The position numbers were made by a program, and so were the translations under genes. Below are positions 1 through 8,114 of a stretch of DNA of 64,000 bases, one piece after another (the stretch's first letter is position 1; each line of letters begins with the position of its first letter). Origin of the DNA: Flavobacteriales bacterium (GTDB taxonomy: Bacteria; Bacteroidota; Bacteroidia; Flavobacteriales_F; PHOS-HE28); assembly GCA_016718655.1 (NCBI GenBank), contig JADKCV010000026.1, positions 12,552 through 76,551 of the forward strand. The letters run 5' to 3'. The notes beneath the pieces are model-generated. The model saw only the letters and a program-made list of their open reading frames with translations. It ran no database searches and was not told where the DNA came from.

Positions 1-1705
1 TGTGGGTGGCATCGAAGGTGCCCGCCGTGCCGAAGGTGTTGGTGGTGGAGGTGGTGCTACCCACCACGATGATGTTGTCGGCCGCGTCGCATGCGACACC
101 CCAGGCCACATCGACCTCCGCCCCACCGTAGTACGTGCCCCAGAGCCTGCCGCCGGTAGCGTTGAACTTGATGATGTAGCCATCGCGGTTGGTACCGGAA
201 AGCGTCGCTTGGTGAGCGCCGGCCGAAGCAATGCCCGAGTTGGAGGGTGTAGCACCGACCACGATGATGTTGCCTGCACCGTCCAGCGCAAGCCCGTTGA
301 CATCCTCGTTCATACTGCCCCCGAAGTAGGTGGCCCACAGCCGTGCACCAGTGCCGGAGAATTTGGCGAGGAAGCCATCGTAGAACCCACCAGGAGTGGT
401 CTGGTACGTGCCTGCCGTGGCGATGCCGTTCGTGGAGGTGGTGGTGCCGACCACGAAGATGTTGTCCGCAGCATCCACCTTGATGTCGTAGATGTCATCC
501 CAGCCGTTATCACCGAACAGCGTTCCCCAGATGCGCACACCGGCGGGGGTCATCTTGTAGAGGAACGCATCCTGGCCACCGCCACCGAAGGCGGTCTGGA
601 AGGCTCCAGCGCTGGCCACCATGCCGCCGCCGGAGATGCCACCGGCGAAGTACACGTTGCCGGCCGCATCCGTCTCCACGGCATAGCCGGTGTCACTGCC
701 CGACCTTCCCAGGTAGGTGGCCCATTGGCGCACACCGGCAGCGTTCATCTTCACCAAGTACGCGTCATACTGCGCGTTGTACATGTTCTGGTGCGCACCG
801 GCGGTGGCGATGCCGTTGGAGGAATAGGTGATGCCGCTGGTGATCACGTTGCCCGACGGGTCCGTGCGGATGTCGTAGGCGTCCTCGAACTGGTTACCGC
901 CGTAGTAGGTGCTCCACTGCAGGCAGGGCGTGGGGTCGATCACCACGGTCTCGGTCACCATCCCCTGGAGCCCGGTGAAGCCCACCGCGAAGCGATCGGG
1001 TCGCGGATCGCGCACGGCGTAGTGGATGTCCAATGGAAGCTTATCGCGTTGGCGGAAGCTGAACGGCACGTGCTCCGCAAGCTGCCCGTGTGCCAGTTGC
1101 AAGGCCACCTGGCCATTCTTCAGTTCAGCGCCGTACGCACCGGTGTAGCGCAACTGGATGTCGTTGATGTCCGCCCCCGGGTGCAGGATGAAGTTGTACT
1201 CGAAGTGTGCACCCGCCACGAACTCAACGTCGATGTGCGGATAGACATCATGGACCAGCACCACCTCGAACGAACGGACCCCGATGATCGGTTCCTCTCG
1301 GGTATAGAAGTGCGCCAGCGAACCCTCGGCGCGCTGCGGCTCCATCCATGCGGCGGGGTCGCTACCGACCAGTTCCACATCCACGCGGTGGTAGTGCAGG
1401 GTGATGGCCAAGGGCACGTTCGCCCGCTTGGTGGCCGGGTAGGGTGTTTCGCCAGCAGGGCCATCTTCCCGCTCCACGGTGTAGGTGTCATAGCTGAACC
1501 CGCCGTGGCGCAGGGTGATGGTGTTGTTCGGGGTCTCCAGCAGATAGCGAACGGCGGGGTTGGGTGCGCCGAACTGGTCGCGCACCTGACCCCTGTTCTC
1601 CATGAACGACTGCCCCAGCAAGGGGACCACGGACAACAGCCCAAGCAGAAGGGAACACACCCTCGCCGGACTAAGCCGAATACGAAACGAGGAAAGGTGG
1701 AACAT
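1..1705 (-). CDS. SBBP beta-propeller repeat secreted protein, C-terminus beyond the window
   Basis: The frame reads leftward from an ATG at 1705 and is still open at base 1, so about 568 residues are visible and the 3' end is missing. Residues 10-32 are a signal peptide ending near LLGQ. Next comes an N-terminal domain opening with ENRGQV, typical of proteins that carry SBBP propeller repeats. From about residue 270 at least five repeats follow, each with a W-x-T-Y-x-G-G strand, then D-x-x-G-N-x-x-V-x-G-x-T and S-x-N-G-I-A-T-A. Family knowledge: such proteins are exported, usually by T9SS with a C-terminal sorting domain; that domain would lie off the window. Function is unknown; surface adhesion or glycan binding is plausible. 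The long open frame on the other strand is a composition shadow. Confidence 0.85.
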   Translation of the reverse strand, partial: MFHLSSFRIRLSPARVCSLLLGLLSVVPLLGQSFMENRGQVRDQFGAPNPAVRYLLETPNNTITLRHGGFSYDTYTVEREDGPAGETPYPATKRANVPLAITLHYHRVDVELVGSDPAAWMEPQRAEGSLAHFYTREEPIIGVRSFEVVLVHDVYPHIDVEFVAGAHFEYNFILHPGADINDIQLRYTGAYGAELKNGQVALQLAHGQLAEHVPFSFRQRDKLPLDIHYAVRDPRPDRFAVGFTGLQGMVTETVVIDPTPCLQWSTYYGGNQFEDAYDIRTDPSGNVITSGITYSSNGIATAGAHQNMYNAQYDAYLVKMNAAGVRQWATYLGRSGSDTGYAVETDAAGNVYFAGGISGGGMVASAGAFQTAFGGGGQDAFLYKMTPAGVRIWGTLFGDNGWDDIYDIKVDAADNIFVVGTTTSTNGIATAGTYQTTPGGFYDGFLAKFSGTGARLWATYFGGSMNEDVNGLALDGAGNIIVVGATPSNSGIASAGAHQATLSGTNRDGYIIKFNATGGRLWGTYYGGAEVDVAWGVACDAADNIIVVGSTTSTTNTFGTAGTFDATH

Positions 1706-2243
1706 GGCTTGGATGACCTTGGCACAGGAGGAACACCCACCACGGATGAGCGGTTCGTCGGCGCGCTGTGCAAGGTATCGGGTGGGTTCACGATAAAAGT
1801 TACGAGAATGTCACATTTGATGACCACGCCTGAACGCTTGCCGTACGGCGGGGACCAGGGTGAAGGGTTGTGAGGTGATCACCGATCACCGCGATGACGC
1901 GTGAACCACTGGCTGAGAGCAGACCACGGATCGCACGACCTTTCCCGCCTTAGCGGGATCCACGGGAGCGGGGGTCCTGTTCCTGTTCCCCGTCCTTGGT
2001 GTTGGTGATCGCTCAGGGCTGTGCTACATTCGGGTCCGGATGATCATGCACTCCGCCACGCAGGCACTGTCCCTGGTTGCGAGGGCTGGGATGTAAGGAT
2101 GTAGGGTCAGCTGATGAGGTGGGCTTTTGTGCCCGTAATAGTGGAATAGTGCTACTTGCTAAGGACGAAATGGACGCAACTGTTACTACAACTTCCTAGT
2201 TGGCACTCATTCAAATCCACAAACACCAGCGCTACAAAAGTTA
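1706..2243. other. intergenic stretch
   Basis: About 540 bases between the divergent SBBP gene and the AT-rich small gene. It must hold both promoters. Base composition drops towards the right end (after about 2130), matching the low-GC gene that follows. I see no RNA gene, repeat array or convincing terminator. Confidence 0.5.
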
Positions 2244-2666
2244 ATGCAGTCCGCTAGAGATAGTTGGAGAGAGGGATGGCTAGGTTGCATTAATGCGCTG
2301 ACATCAATCGAGCTTCAGAGGAAAGCGTGGCTCGATAGAACAAATACTAATCCAAGCTGGTCATTTGTAGAATTCATGTGTAGCTATTTTGATGATTTGT
2401 CAATTGATAACAATTACAAGATACAGGTAGAAAGAAGATGGGTGACAAGCAATGAACTCGAAGTGATTAAGAACTGGCATGAAGCACTTAGTAGATATCA
2501 ATCCCCCAATAATGATGATTATGATGATGAGTCAATACTAAACGACCCAAAATGGCTGAGCATTGTGCAGCTTGGTGTAGTGGCCAAGAGAACGTTGACT
2601 GATATGCTGGGTGAAAGGGAAACAAATGTCCTCAACGAAGAGATTGACTATTTGAAATACCAGTAG
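2244..2666 (+). CDS. hypothetical protein, low-GC orphan
   Basis: A 140-residue acidic, soluble protein with no signal peptide or membrane segment and no motif I recognise. It is Trp-rich near the N-terminus and has an Asn/Asp/Tyr-rich stretch near residues 92-100. Codon use is clearly AT-richer than that of the neighbours, as is the roughly 100 bases upstream, which suggests recent horizontal acquisition. It stands alone between an SBBP gene and an AraC pseudogene. A toxin-immunity or phage-accessory role is possible, but nothing in the sequence shows it. Confidence 0.55.
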   Translation: MQSARDSWREGWLGCINALTSIELQRKAWLDRTNTNPSWSFVEFMCSYFDDLSIDNNYKIQVERRWVTSNELEVIKNWHEALSRYQSPNNDDYDDESILNDPKWLSIVQLGVVAKRTLTDMLGERETNVLNEEIDYLKYQ

Positions 2667-2932
2667 GAAAACGAGTGCCAACATGCGCTTGCCACAAGCC
2701 GCCCCCGTCCCGGTGCCAACTCCCGTTGAAGCGATGAACACTTCGTCCAGGAACAAGATCACGAAAGGCGGCCTGCGGCAAGCGCAGGACCGTTGCGATA
2801 CCCTCCAACTCCCCTATGCGCGGCGACAAACCGGGGATCTTGTCTCTTGGGGCTCGGAATGAACAGGTTATTCCATGGCGTCATGTTCTCCATACGGCCT
2901 TACTTCGCGCAGCCCTGAAATGCCCTGAGCCG

Positions 2933-3662
2933 ATGGTGCGCTACACCAAACATGCGGAACTGGAGGTCTTTGACGGTGAGCTTTCCGAGCATCGCTACCC
3001 GTGGCACTACCACGCGTGCTACACGATCATCGTCGTGGAACGGGGTTCGATCGTTTACCAGTTCCAGGACACGAGCATCCGCGTGGGTGGCTCGGAAGTG
3101 CTGGTGGTGGAACCCTACCACGTGCACCGGAACATGATCGCGCAGCCCACCACGTACAGCGCGGTCTTCGTACCGCGCGACCAGGTGGAACGCACAGGGA
3201 CCACCACACTGGCCACACAGCTATCGGCTCGGCCAGCTGTCCATCAGAAGGCCGTTGCACTGGTGCAGTGCATCAAGGAAGCGGCCAGCTTGAGCGTTGT
3301 GAACGAGCGCCTGGCCGCGCTCTGTGGGAGCATCACCGACCCCTTACCCGGGAACGAGGATGTAGTTCCATCACGCACCAGTCCCGTTCCGGCGATCGAC
3401 CTGGACCGAAGGATCACCGGAGCTGGCTGAAGAGGCGCGGTTGAGCAAGTACCATTTCCAACGGTCGTTCAAGAAGAAGCATGGCCTCACCATCGGGCAG
3501 CTGAAACGGCAGGCCAACAGCGAGAAGGCCAAGGCGCTCCTGGAGCGTGGCGGAGCGCCGCTGGATGTGGCCCACGAGGTCGGCTAATTCGACCAAAGCC
3601 ACTTCATCAAATACTTCAAACGGATGTGGGCCATCACGCCGGACCGTTTTTCCAAAGGGTAG
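2933..3662 (+). pseudogene. AraC-family transcriptional regulator, frameshifted and with an internal stop
   Basis: The first frame (ATG 2933) encodes a cupin-like AraC sensing domain: an HYPWHYHACYTI segment followed by G-x-E-V-L-V-V-E-P and PYHVHRN metal/effector-pocket strands. It ends at a TGA at 3428-3430. The helix-turn-helix half continues in another frame from about 3410: LAEEARLSKYHFQRSFKKKHG, then the second HTH ending in FDQSHFIKYFKRMWAITPDRF. That second half is also cut by a TAA at 3585-3587, where this family normally has a Gly-Tyr or Gly-Phe. Two independent lesions argue for a decayed gene, although a single sequencing indel could explain the first. The OsmC gene lies 64 bases downstream and may have been its target. 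Confidence 0.8.
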
Positions 3663-3726
3663 CGCGAAGCGCACTTTTTTACAATACTCGGCCGCTGCGC
3701 CAGCGCACTTTTGTGAAAAAGAGCGC

Positions 3727-4197
3727 ATGGACCACGAACACCACTACGAGCTTACCGCGGTATGGACCGGCAACAGCGGTGAAGGGACCAGGAACGTCCG
3801 GTCCTACGCACGCAGCCATACCGTCACCCTGCATGGAAAACCGGAGTTGTTCTTGACCACGGACAACCGGGCTGTCGGTGACCCATCGAAGTTGAATCCC
3901 GAGGACCTGCTGGTGAGCGCCATCTCATCGTGCCACCTGCTCTCGTACTTGTATGTGTGCGCGCTGGAAGGGGTTGTCATCACGGCCTACACCGACCATG
4001 CCACCGGCACCATGATCGAAAAGGAAGGTGGCGGCGGCAGCTTCAAGGAAGTCGTGTTGAATCCGATCTGCCAGGTAGCCGAAGAAGGCATGGTGGCCAA
4101 AGCGATCGCGTTGCACCACACCGCTCATGAACTGTGCTACATCGCCAATTCCGTGAATTTCGAAGTGAGGTGCGTTCCAACGTGCCACGTGGGATGA
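3727..4197 (+). CDS. OsmC family peroxiredoxin-like protein
   Basis: A 156-residue cytosolic protein of the OsmC/Ohr superfamily, which reduces organic hydroperoxides with a pair of reactive cysteines. The two expected Cys are present: one in the S-A-I-S-S-C-H-L-L-S-Y-L helix (about residue 69) and one in H-E-L-C-Y-I-A-N-S-V (about 138). A-Y-x-D-H-A-T-G-T-M, typical of the subfamily, lies between them. The start at 3727 matches family length and the usual N-terminal H-x-Y-x-x-T-A-V-W-T-G strand; an upstream open frame belongs to the AraC remnant. The nearby AraC pseudogene suggests regulation may have been lost. Confidence 0.88.
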   Translation: MDHEHHYELTAVWTGNSGEGTRNVRSYARSHTVTLHGKPELFLTTDNRAVGDPSKLNPEDLLVSAISSCHLLSYLYVCALEGVVITAYTDHATGTMIEKEGGGGSFKEVVLNPICQVAEEGMVAKAIALHHTAHELCYIANSVNFEVRCVPTCHVG

Positions 4198-4250
4198 CTT
4201 TTGGACGACAGTGTCATGCATTTCAGAACGATCCGTAAACGCGAAAAGCA

Positions 4251-4979
4251 ATGCGAATAGGCGTCGCACAGACCAAGCCCGTGAAGGGGGATATCCCGGC
4301 CAACATCGAAGCACACCTGCGATGCATCGTGCTTGCGTCGACGGTGCAGGCCGAAGCACTCTTCTTTCCGGAGCTTTCACTCACGGGCTACGAACTGGCA
4401 CTTGCCAACGCGTTGGCGACCGACCAGGACGACGTTCGGTTGGATGTTCTCCAGCGGACCAGTGACGAACTTGGGATCATCATCGGTGCCGGCCTACCGA
4501 CCCGGGCAGGCACGGACGTGCGGATCAGCATGGTGATCCTCGCACCGCACCGACCTCGGCGGACGTACTCCAAACAACACCTGCACGTGGATGAGTACCC
4601 CTACATCCAACCGGGTGTGGGCCAAGTGATGATCGATACCGCTACTACGCGGATCGCCCCCGCGATCTGTTTCGAAAGCCTGCTGCCCGCACATGCGGCC
4701 AAGGCCTTCGATCAGGGTGCCGACGTCTACTTGGCCAGCGTGTCGAAGTCGGAACGGGGTGTAGCGAAAGCCCATGACCATTATGCGACCATCGCGAAGC
4801 AATACGGCAGACCTGTACTGATGTGCAATTCGGCAGGTCCGAGTGACACTTTCGTGAGCGGAGGCAGGAGTGCTGCTTGGACCCGTGAAGGGATCCTGGC
4901 CGGACAACTCGCACCCGACGAGGAAGGGATCCTGGTCTTCGATACGGCGACCGAGGAAGTGAGCCGAAGGATCCTCTAA
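4251..4979 (+). CDS. carbon-nitrogen hydrolase (nitrilase superfamily)
   Basis: A 242-residue cytosolic amidase/nitrilase-fold enzyme that hydrolyses a non-peptide C-N bond. The catalytic triad is visible: Glu41 in F-F-P-E-L-S-L-T-G-Y-E, Lys108 in Y-S-K-Q-H-L-H-x-D-E, and Cys140 in A-P-A-I-C-F-E-S. It is slightly short (family usually 250-290 residues) because loops are compact, but the core is complete. It begins 53 bases after the OsmC stop on the same strand and may be co-transcribed with it. Substrate cannot be assigned from sequence; deaminated-glutathione or omega-amidase-type activities are possible. Confidence 0.88.
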   Translation: MRIGVAQTKPVKGDIPANIEAHLRCIVLASTVQAEALFFPELSLTGYELALANALATDQDDVRLDVLQRTSDELGIIIGAGLPTRAGTDVRISMVILAPHRPRRTYSKQHLHVDEYPYIQPGVGQVMIDTATTRIAPAICFESLLPAHAAKAFDQGADVYLASVSKSERGVAKAHDHYATIAKQYGRPVLMCNSAGPSDTFVSGGRSAAWTREGILAGQLAPDEEGILVFDTATEEVSRRIL

Positions 4980-5183
4980 GGCTGCCGTTCTCCTCGCTTC
5001 AGAAGCCCGCACATCAGTATCAGCGATACGCCGATGCGATGGAAGCGATCGTGAGATCCGCGAACGACGATGCCCTTGAACCGACCCGGGTCGCAGTCGT
5101 CCTCACTCGCACTCCTGAGGCCGCAGTAGCCGAGCGTGCATGCACCGTCAGCGGGAAGGGTCGGTCCATTCATGGGCATTGAC

Positions 5184-5191
5184 TATGTTTG
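5184..5191 (+). promoter_or_regulatory. Bacteroidota -7 promoter element (TATGTTTG)
   Basis: TATGTTTG is an exact match to the TAnnTTTG consensus used by the Bacteroidota primary sigma factor. It ends 21 bases before the ATG at 5213. No clear -33 TTTG was found at the expected distance. Confidence 0.45.
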
Positions 5192-5212
5192 GTAGTACAA
5201 GCTCCGAACCCC

Positions 5213-6064
5213 ATGAACGCACGTTACGCCTTGCACGCACTAGCCTTGGTCCTGCCCTTCGGTCTTTTCGCACAGCAGGTGCAACGCTGTTGTGGCACCA
5301 GCAACAGCACCTTCCTCTTGGGCAATACCAACTTCGCCCCGCACACCCAAAGCCTGTACCTGCCCGGCGACCTGGTGAACGAGGAGAGTGGCTTGATCAC
5401 CACCCTCTACTTCCGCTACGGCGATACCGGCGAGGACCTGGGGAACACCTTGAGCGGTTTGCTGATCCGGATGGGCATGACCAGCGCGGGCAGCTTCGCT
5501 GGGGATGCGTTCTACACGGACCTGGACACGGTGCTCTTGGCCGCGTCCTACACGATCGCCCCCGGGGTGGAGGGTGACTGGTTCAGCATTCCACTACAAA
5601 CGCCCTTCGCGTACGATGCGAACATGACCCTGATCCTGGACATCTGGTTCACCGGTTCCACGACCACGAACTTCGGCACGTTGGGCACGAACAACACGGG
5701 CCGCAAGATCTACAGCCTATTGGTGGATGCCGTGACCGGAACCGCGACATCCTCCACGTGGCAGGACATCGGCTTCGATGTGAGCGTCGGCACCGGGATC
5801 GAGGATGCTGCGGCATCGGGCGTCCGGGTGCTGCCCGTGCCCGGCCATCAGCAGGTGCAACTGCTGCGCACCGGCACCTGGTCGGAGGAGGTGAACGTGA
5901 TGCTGTGCGATGTGTCGGGAAAGCCCTTGAACACCGCGCGCTGGAGCGCTGGCAGCACCACCCACTTCGTGAACCTGAACGCGTATGCCGCCGGTGCCTA
6001 CCTCATCACGTTGCAAGGTGCCGATGGCAAGGTGCGCTACAGTCGCTTCCTGAAGCCTGAATAG
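5213..6064 (+). CDS. T9SS type A sorting domain-containing secreted protein
   Basis: A 283-residue exported protein. Residues 1-20 are a signal peptide (hydrophobic core LALVLPFGLF, then AQ). The middle is Gly/Thr/Asn-rich with predicted beta strands and no enzyme motif. About 80 C-terminal residues have the pattern of the T9SS type A domain: V-L-P-V-P-G start, a V-x-L-x-D-V-S-G-K-x-L strand, L-N-A-Y-A-A-G-A-Y-L-I, and a final basic strand ending in R-F-L-K. The ATG at 5213 was chosen over an upstream TTG because it gives a clean signal peptide and lies behind the TATGTTTG element. Function unknown. Confidence 0.8.
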   Translation: MNARYALHALALVLPFGLFAQQVQRCCGTSNSTFLLGNTNFAPHTQSLYLPGDLVNEESGLITTLYFRYGDTGEDLGNTLSGLLIRMGMTSAGSFAGDAFYTDLDTVLLAASYTIAPGVEGDWFSIPLQTPFAYDANMTLILDIWFTGSTTTNFGTLGTNNTGRKIYSLLVDAVTGTATSSTWQDIGFDVSVGTGIEDAAASGVRVLPVPGHQQVQLLRTGTWSEEVNVMLCDVSGKPLNTARWSAGSTTHFVNLNAYAAGAYLITLQGADGKVRYSRFLKPE

Positions 6065-6174
6065 ACGGTACGGCCGCACGGTCTTGTTCCATCAACACCT
6101 TCCAAGGAGTTCCGCTTCGCGACATCTGCGGTACAGGTGAATATCAGCGCACCAGCATGGCCCGGACATGCAAA

Positions 6175-6204
6175 GGACCGCTCGCGATGAACGCGAAGCG
6201 GCCC
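6175..6204. terminator. bidirectional hairpin between convergent genes
   Basis: GGACCGCTCGCG and CGCGAAGCGGCCC form a GC-rich stem of about 12 pairs with one bulge and a five-base loop. It lies in the tail-to-tail gap between the T9SS gene ending at 6064 and the minus-strand gene ending at 6222. The T-tracts are short on both sides, so termination strength is uncertain. Confidence 0.5.
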
Positions 6205-6221
6205 TGTTGCATTCCTTGGGT

Positions 6222-6662
6222 TCAGCGCTTGTCCTTGCTCTGGCCACCGGCAGTGGGCTGCTCGGCGTGGTCCTTATCGCCCTTGCGGGTATCGTCCCCG
6301 GCCACGGTGCGTGCTGCATCGCCGCCCACCTTCTGGTCGGCGCGGTCGGTACCGTCACTGTTGCCCTTGGTGTTCTTACCCGTCTGGTGGCGTTCGTCCG
6401 TGTTGGACTTGGGGCCATCCGTCCGTTGGCGATCAGCGTTGCCGTCCTTGGGCGTGTTGGTCACTTGGTTGCGGTCGTCCTGGCCGTGCAAATGCTCTTC
6501 TGCGGTATGAGCCTTGCCGATAGGCTGTCGGCCTTCGCGGTCCATCTCCCCTTCCTTGCCAGCGTTGCGGTTGGCCTCGGTGGTGGGGTTCGTAGTGGTG
6601 GTCTTGTCAGCGCCGGCCGTGTTGGTGGGCGTGCTGTTGGTCTTGTCGTTCCGTTCTGCCAT
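6222..6662 (-). CDS. small intrinsically disordered hydrophilic protein
   Basis: A 146-residue protein starting at the ATG at 6662 and made almost wholly of Lys, Asp, Glu, Thr, Asn, Gly and Gln. It has no hydrophobic core, signal peptide or membrane segment. The first third is Thr/Asn-rich; the rest alternates charges (D-R-x-x-x-D-G, G-K-D-K). Such composition resembles stress-related hydrophilin-like proteins, but no named family is recognised. The minus frame stays open well upstream, but those upstream residues are not coherent protein. An open frame on the plus strand is its antisense shadow. It is convergent with the T9SS gene and shares its hairpin terminator. Confidence 0.55.
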   Translation of the reverse strand: MAERNDKTNSTPTNTAGADKTTTTNPTTEANRNAGKEGEMDREGRQPIGKAHTAEEHLHGQDDRNQVTNTPKDGNADRQRTDGPKSNTDERHQTGKNTKGNSDGTDRADQKVGGDAARTVAGDDTRKGDKDHAEQPTAGGQSKDKR

Positions 6663-7139
6663 CGTTATGGGGGTATTGGATCGTTGGTTGAACAGCGGGT
6701 CCGTGTGTCGGTGCCCTGGAACCGTTCGGCAGTATTCCAACAAGCACCGCACCCTGCCGCCACGGAAAGGCTCAACGCCCCGTGGCCCGTGGCCTAGCGG
6801 CGATATGCCGCCCTTTCCGTCCGCTCGCGTACCGGGTAGGTAGTGGGACAGTTGGCCCGGGATCGTGGAAGAAGGTCGACGATCGGGGGGCGGGCAGGTG
6901 AGTGGAGGGTGGTTACTAATGGAACGGTGTCGGTCCGTTGTTCCAGGGACCGAGCCACCGCAGCCTGGTGGGTTCGTCAGGAGTCGCAATATAGGCCCGC
7001 TCCATCGTGGTCCAACGGCGACACATGCCACCCAGACAGCAACTGCTACATTGGCCCAGCATCTCGTACAGTGCGGCATGGTCACACACCATAGGGCACT
7101 GACAGCGGCACCTGTTCGCCAACCCGATCGTATTGCAAC
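6663..7139. other. intergenic stretch
   Basis: About 480 bases between divergent small genes. I see only short shadow frames with no coherent protein, no strong palindrome and no RNA-like structure. It presumably contains the promoters of the disordered protein and of the small membrane protein. Confidence 0.45.
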
Positions 7140-7331
7140 ATGGACAATCAGAAGGCCCTTCGTTTCGCCATGCAAGTGGTGGCAGTGATCCTGGGGATCA
7201 CACTCTTCAAGCAGTTCGACTTCGAGACGATGCGCTTCGCGCATTGGCCCATGGCCATCGTGTACCTGATCGGTTTCGGTCTGGCGCTCTTCTTTCTGTT
7301 GCGGGGCAAGGGCAAGGATGCAGCGCACTGA
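7140..7331 (+). CDS. small two-helix membrane protein
   Basis: A 63-residue protein with two hydrophobic segments (about residues 10-24 and 38-53) separated by a short F-E-T-M-R-F loop, and a Lys/Gly-rich C-terminal tail. This suggests a hairpin in the inner membrane with a cytoplasmic basic tail. No family is recognised. Good codon use and a compact two-helix design support it as a real gene. Confidence 0.6.
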   Translation: MDNQKALRFAMQVVAVILGITLFKQFDFETMRFAHWPMAIVYLIGFGLALFFLLRGKGKDAAH

Positions 7332-7543
7332 GTGACGGCAGTGGCCTAGGGCTCGTGGACCTCACGCGATCCGTGCGGAGGTCCGAGGTGGATCTGTGCT
7401 TGCGGAATTCTGCGCAGAAGTAGTGGTCGATCATGCAGGTGGTGCGCCGGAACGCCGCTGCACGACGACCGCGATACGCCAAGCCCGGCGACGTGCAGCC
7501 TTACGCAGCCGCGTGCCGTGTCGGCTCGGGGGGCATGGTGGCC

Positions 7544-7551
7544 TACCTTAC
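7544..7551 (+). promoter_or_regulatory. putative -7 element (TACCTTAC)
   Basis: TACCTTAC resembles the TACCTT core seen before several starts in this window. It ends 19 bases upstream of the ATG at 7571 and supports that start over upstream in-frame codons. Confidence 0.35.
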
Positions 7552-7570
7552 TACCAAAGCAGAGCAGAAG

Positions 7571-7948
7571 ATGTCGACACACAGCAAGAAACAGTTCGGT
7601 ATTTGGATGGACGCGCACCACGCCACCATCGTAGGTCGGGATACGACCGACCCGCACACCTTCGTGGTGATGGGCCACGTGAAGCACGCGGGTGCCTCGG
7701 GCAACAGCAACGAGCACGCCGCCAACCAGCATGAGAGCACACAACGTCATAGCTACTTCAAGGACATCGCCGCCACCATGGTGAACGTGGACGAGGTACA
7801 CATCACGGGCACCGGCCAAGCGCAGGAGCAGTTCATGAAGTTCCTGGCCGATACACCGCAGTACAAGAACGCGGTGGCCAGCGAAAGCACGTCCAACATG
7901 ATGGAGGATGATCAGCTGGTGGCGATGATCAGCGCGCGCTTCAACTAG
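7571..7948 (+). CDS. uncharacterised cytosolic protein with an N-terminal G-I-W-M-D-x-x-x-A motif
   Basis: A 125-residue soluble protein. It opens with G-I-W-M-D-A-H-H-A-T-I-V and has a central His-rich linker (residues 40-60). The second half follows an alternating alpha/beta pattern: Y-F-K-D-I-A, then D-E-V-H-I-T-G-T-G-Q-A-Q-E-Q-F, then a C-terminal helix. I recall similar small Bacteroidota proteins with the I-W-M-D opening; their fold resembles release-factor/ribosome-associated domains, but that link is from memory and function is unproven. The start at 7571 gives the full opening motif. Confidence 0.65.
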   Translation: MSTHSKKQFGIWMDAHHATIVGRDTTDPHTFVVMGHVKHAGASGNSNEHAANQHESTQRHSYFKDIAATMVNVDEVHITGTGQAQEQFMKFLADTPQYKNAVASESTSNMMEDDQLVAMISARFN

Positions 7949-7979
7949 GCGCGGCCGCTATACGCGGCACAACGGACGC

Positions 7980-8011
7980 AACCCCTGCATGGCCCTGGTC
8001 GTGCGGGGGTT
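7980..8011 (+). terminator. putative intrinsic terminator
   Basis: AACCCCTGCA and TGCGGGGGTT form a 10-pair stem with one G-T wobble and a 12-base loop, about 30 bases after the stop at 7948. It is followed by a weak T-rich stretch (TTCGTGCTTTCC). Confidence 0.4.
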
Positions 8012-8090
8012 CGTGCTTTCCAAGGTGCCTCATGCACAACATCCACGCCGCTGGACCAGTGACCCGATGCACGCGTGTGCGCCACGCTGC

Positions 8091-8098
8091 TACCTTTC
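8091..8098 (+). promoter_or_regulatory. putative -7 element (TACCTTTC)
   Basis: TACCTTTC differs from TAnnTTTG only at the last base and ends 16 bases before the ATG at 8115. Confidence 0.4.
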
Positions 8099-8114
8099 TG
8101 TTCCATTGGACCCC

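Noticed and set aside
2..1873. Long 623-residue plus-strand open frame at the left edge
   Set aside because: It is rich in His, Val, Gly and Arg with no domain; the minus strand of the same DNA encodes coherent SBBP repeats and a signal peptide.
4976..5179. 67-residue minus-strand frame overlapping the end of the hydrolase gene
   Set aside because: No homology-like features or export signal, and it overlaps a promoter for the opposite strand.
6168..6797. 209-residue hydrophobic plus-strand frame
   Set aside because: It is the antisense of the hydrophilic disordered protein, where Lys and Asp codons become Leu, Phe and Val codons; its membrane-like look is an artefact.
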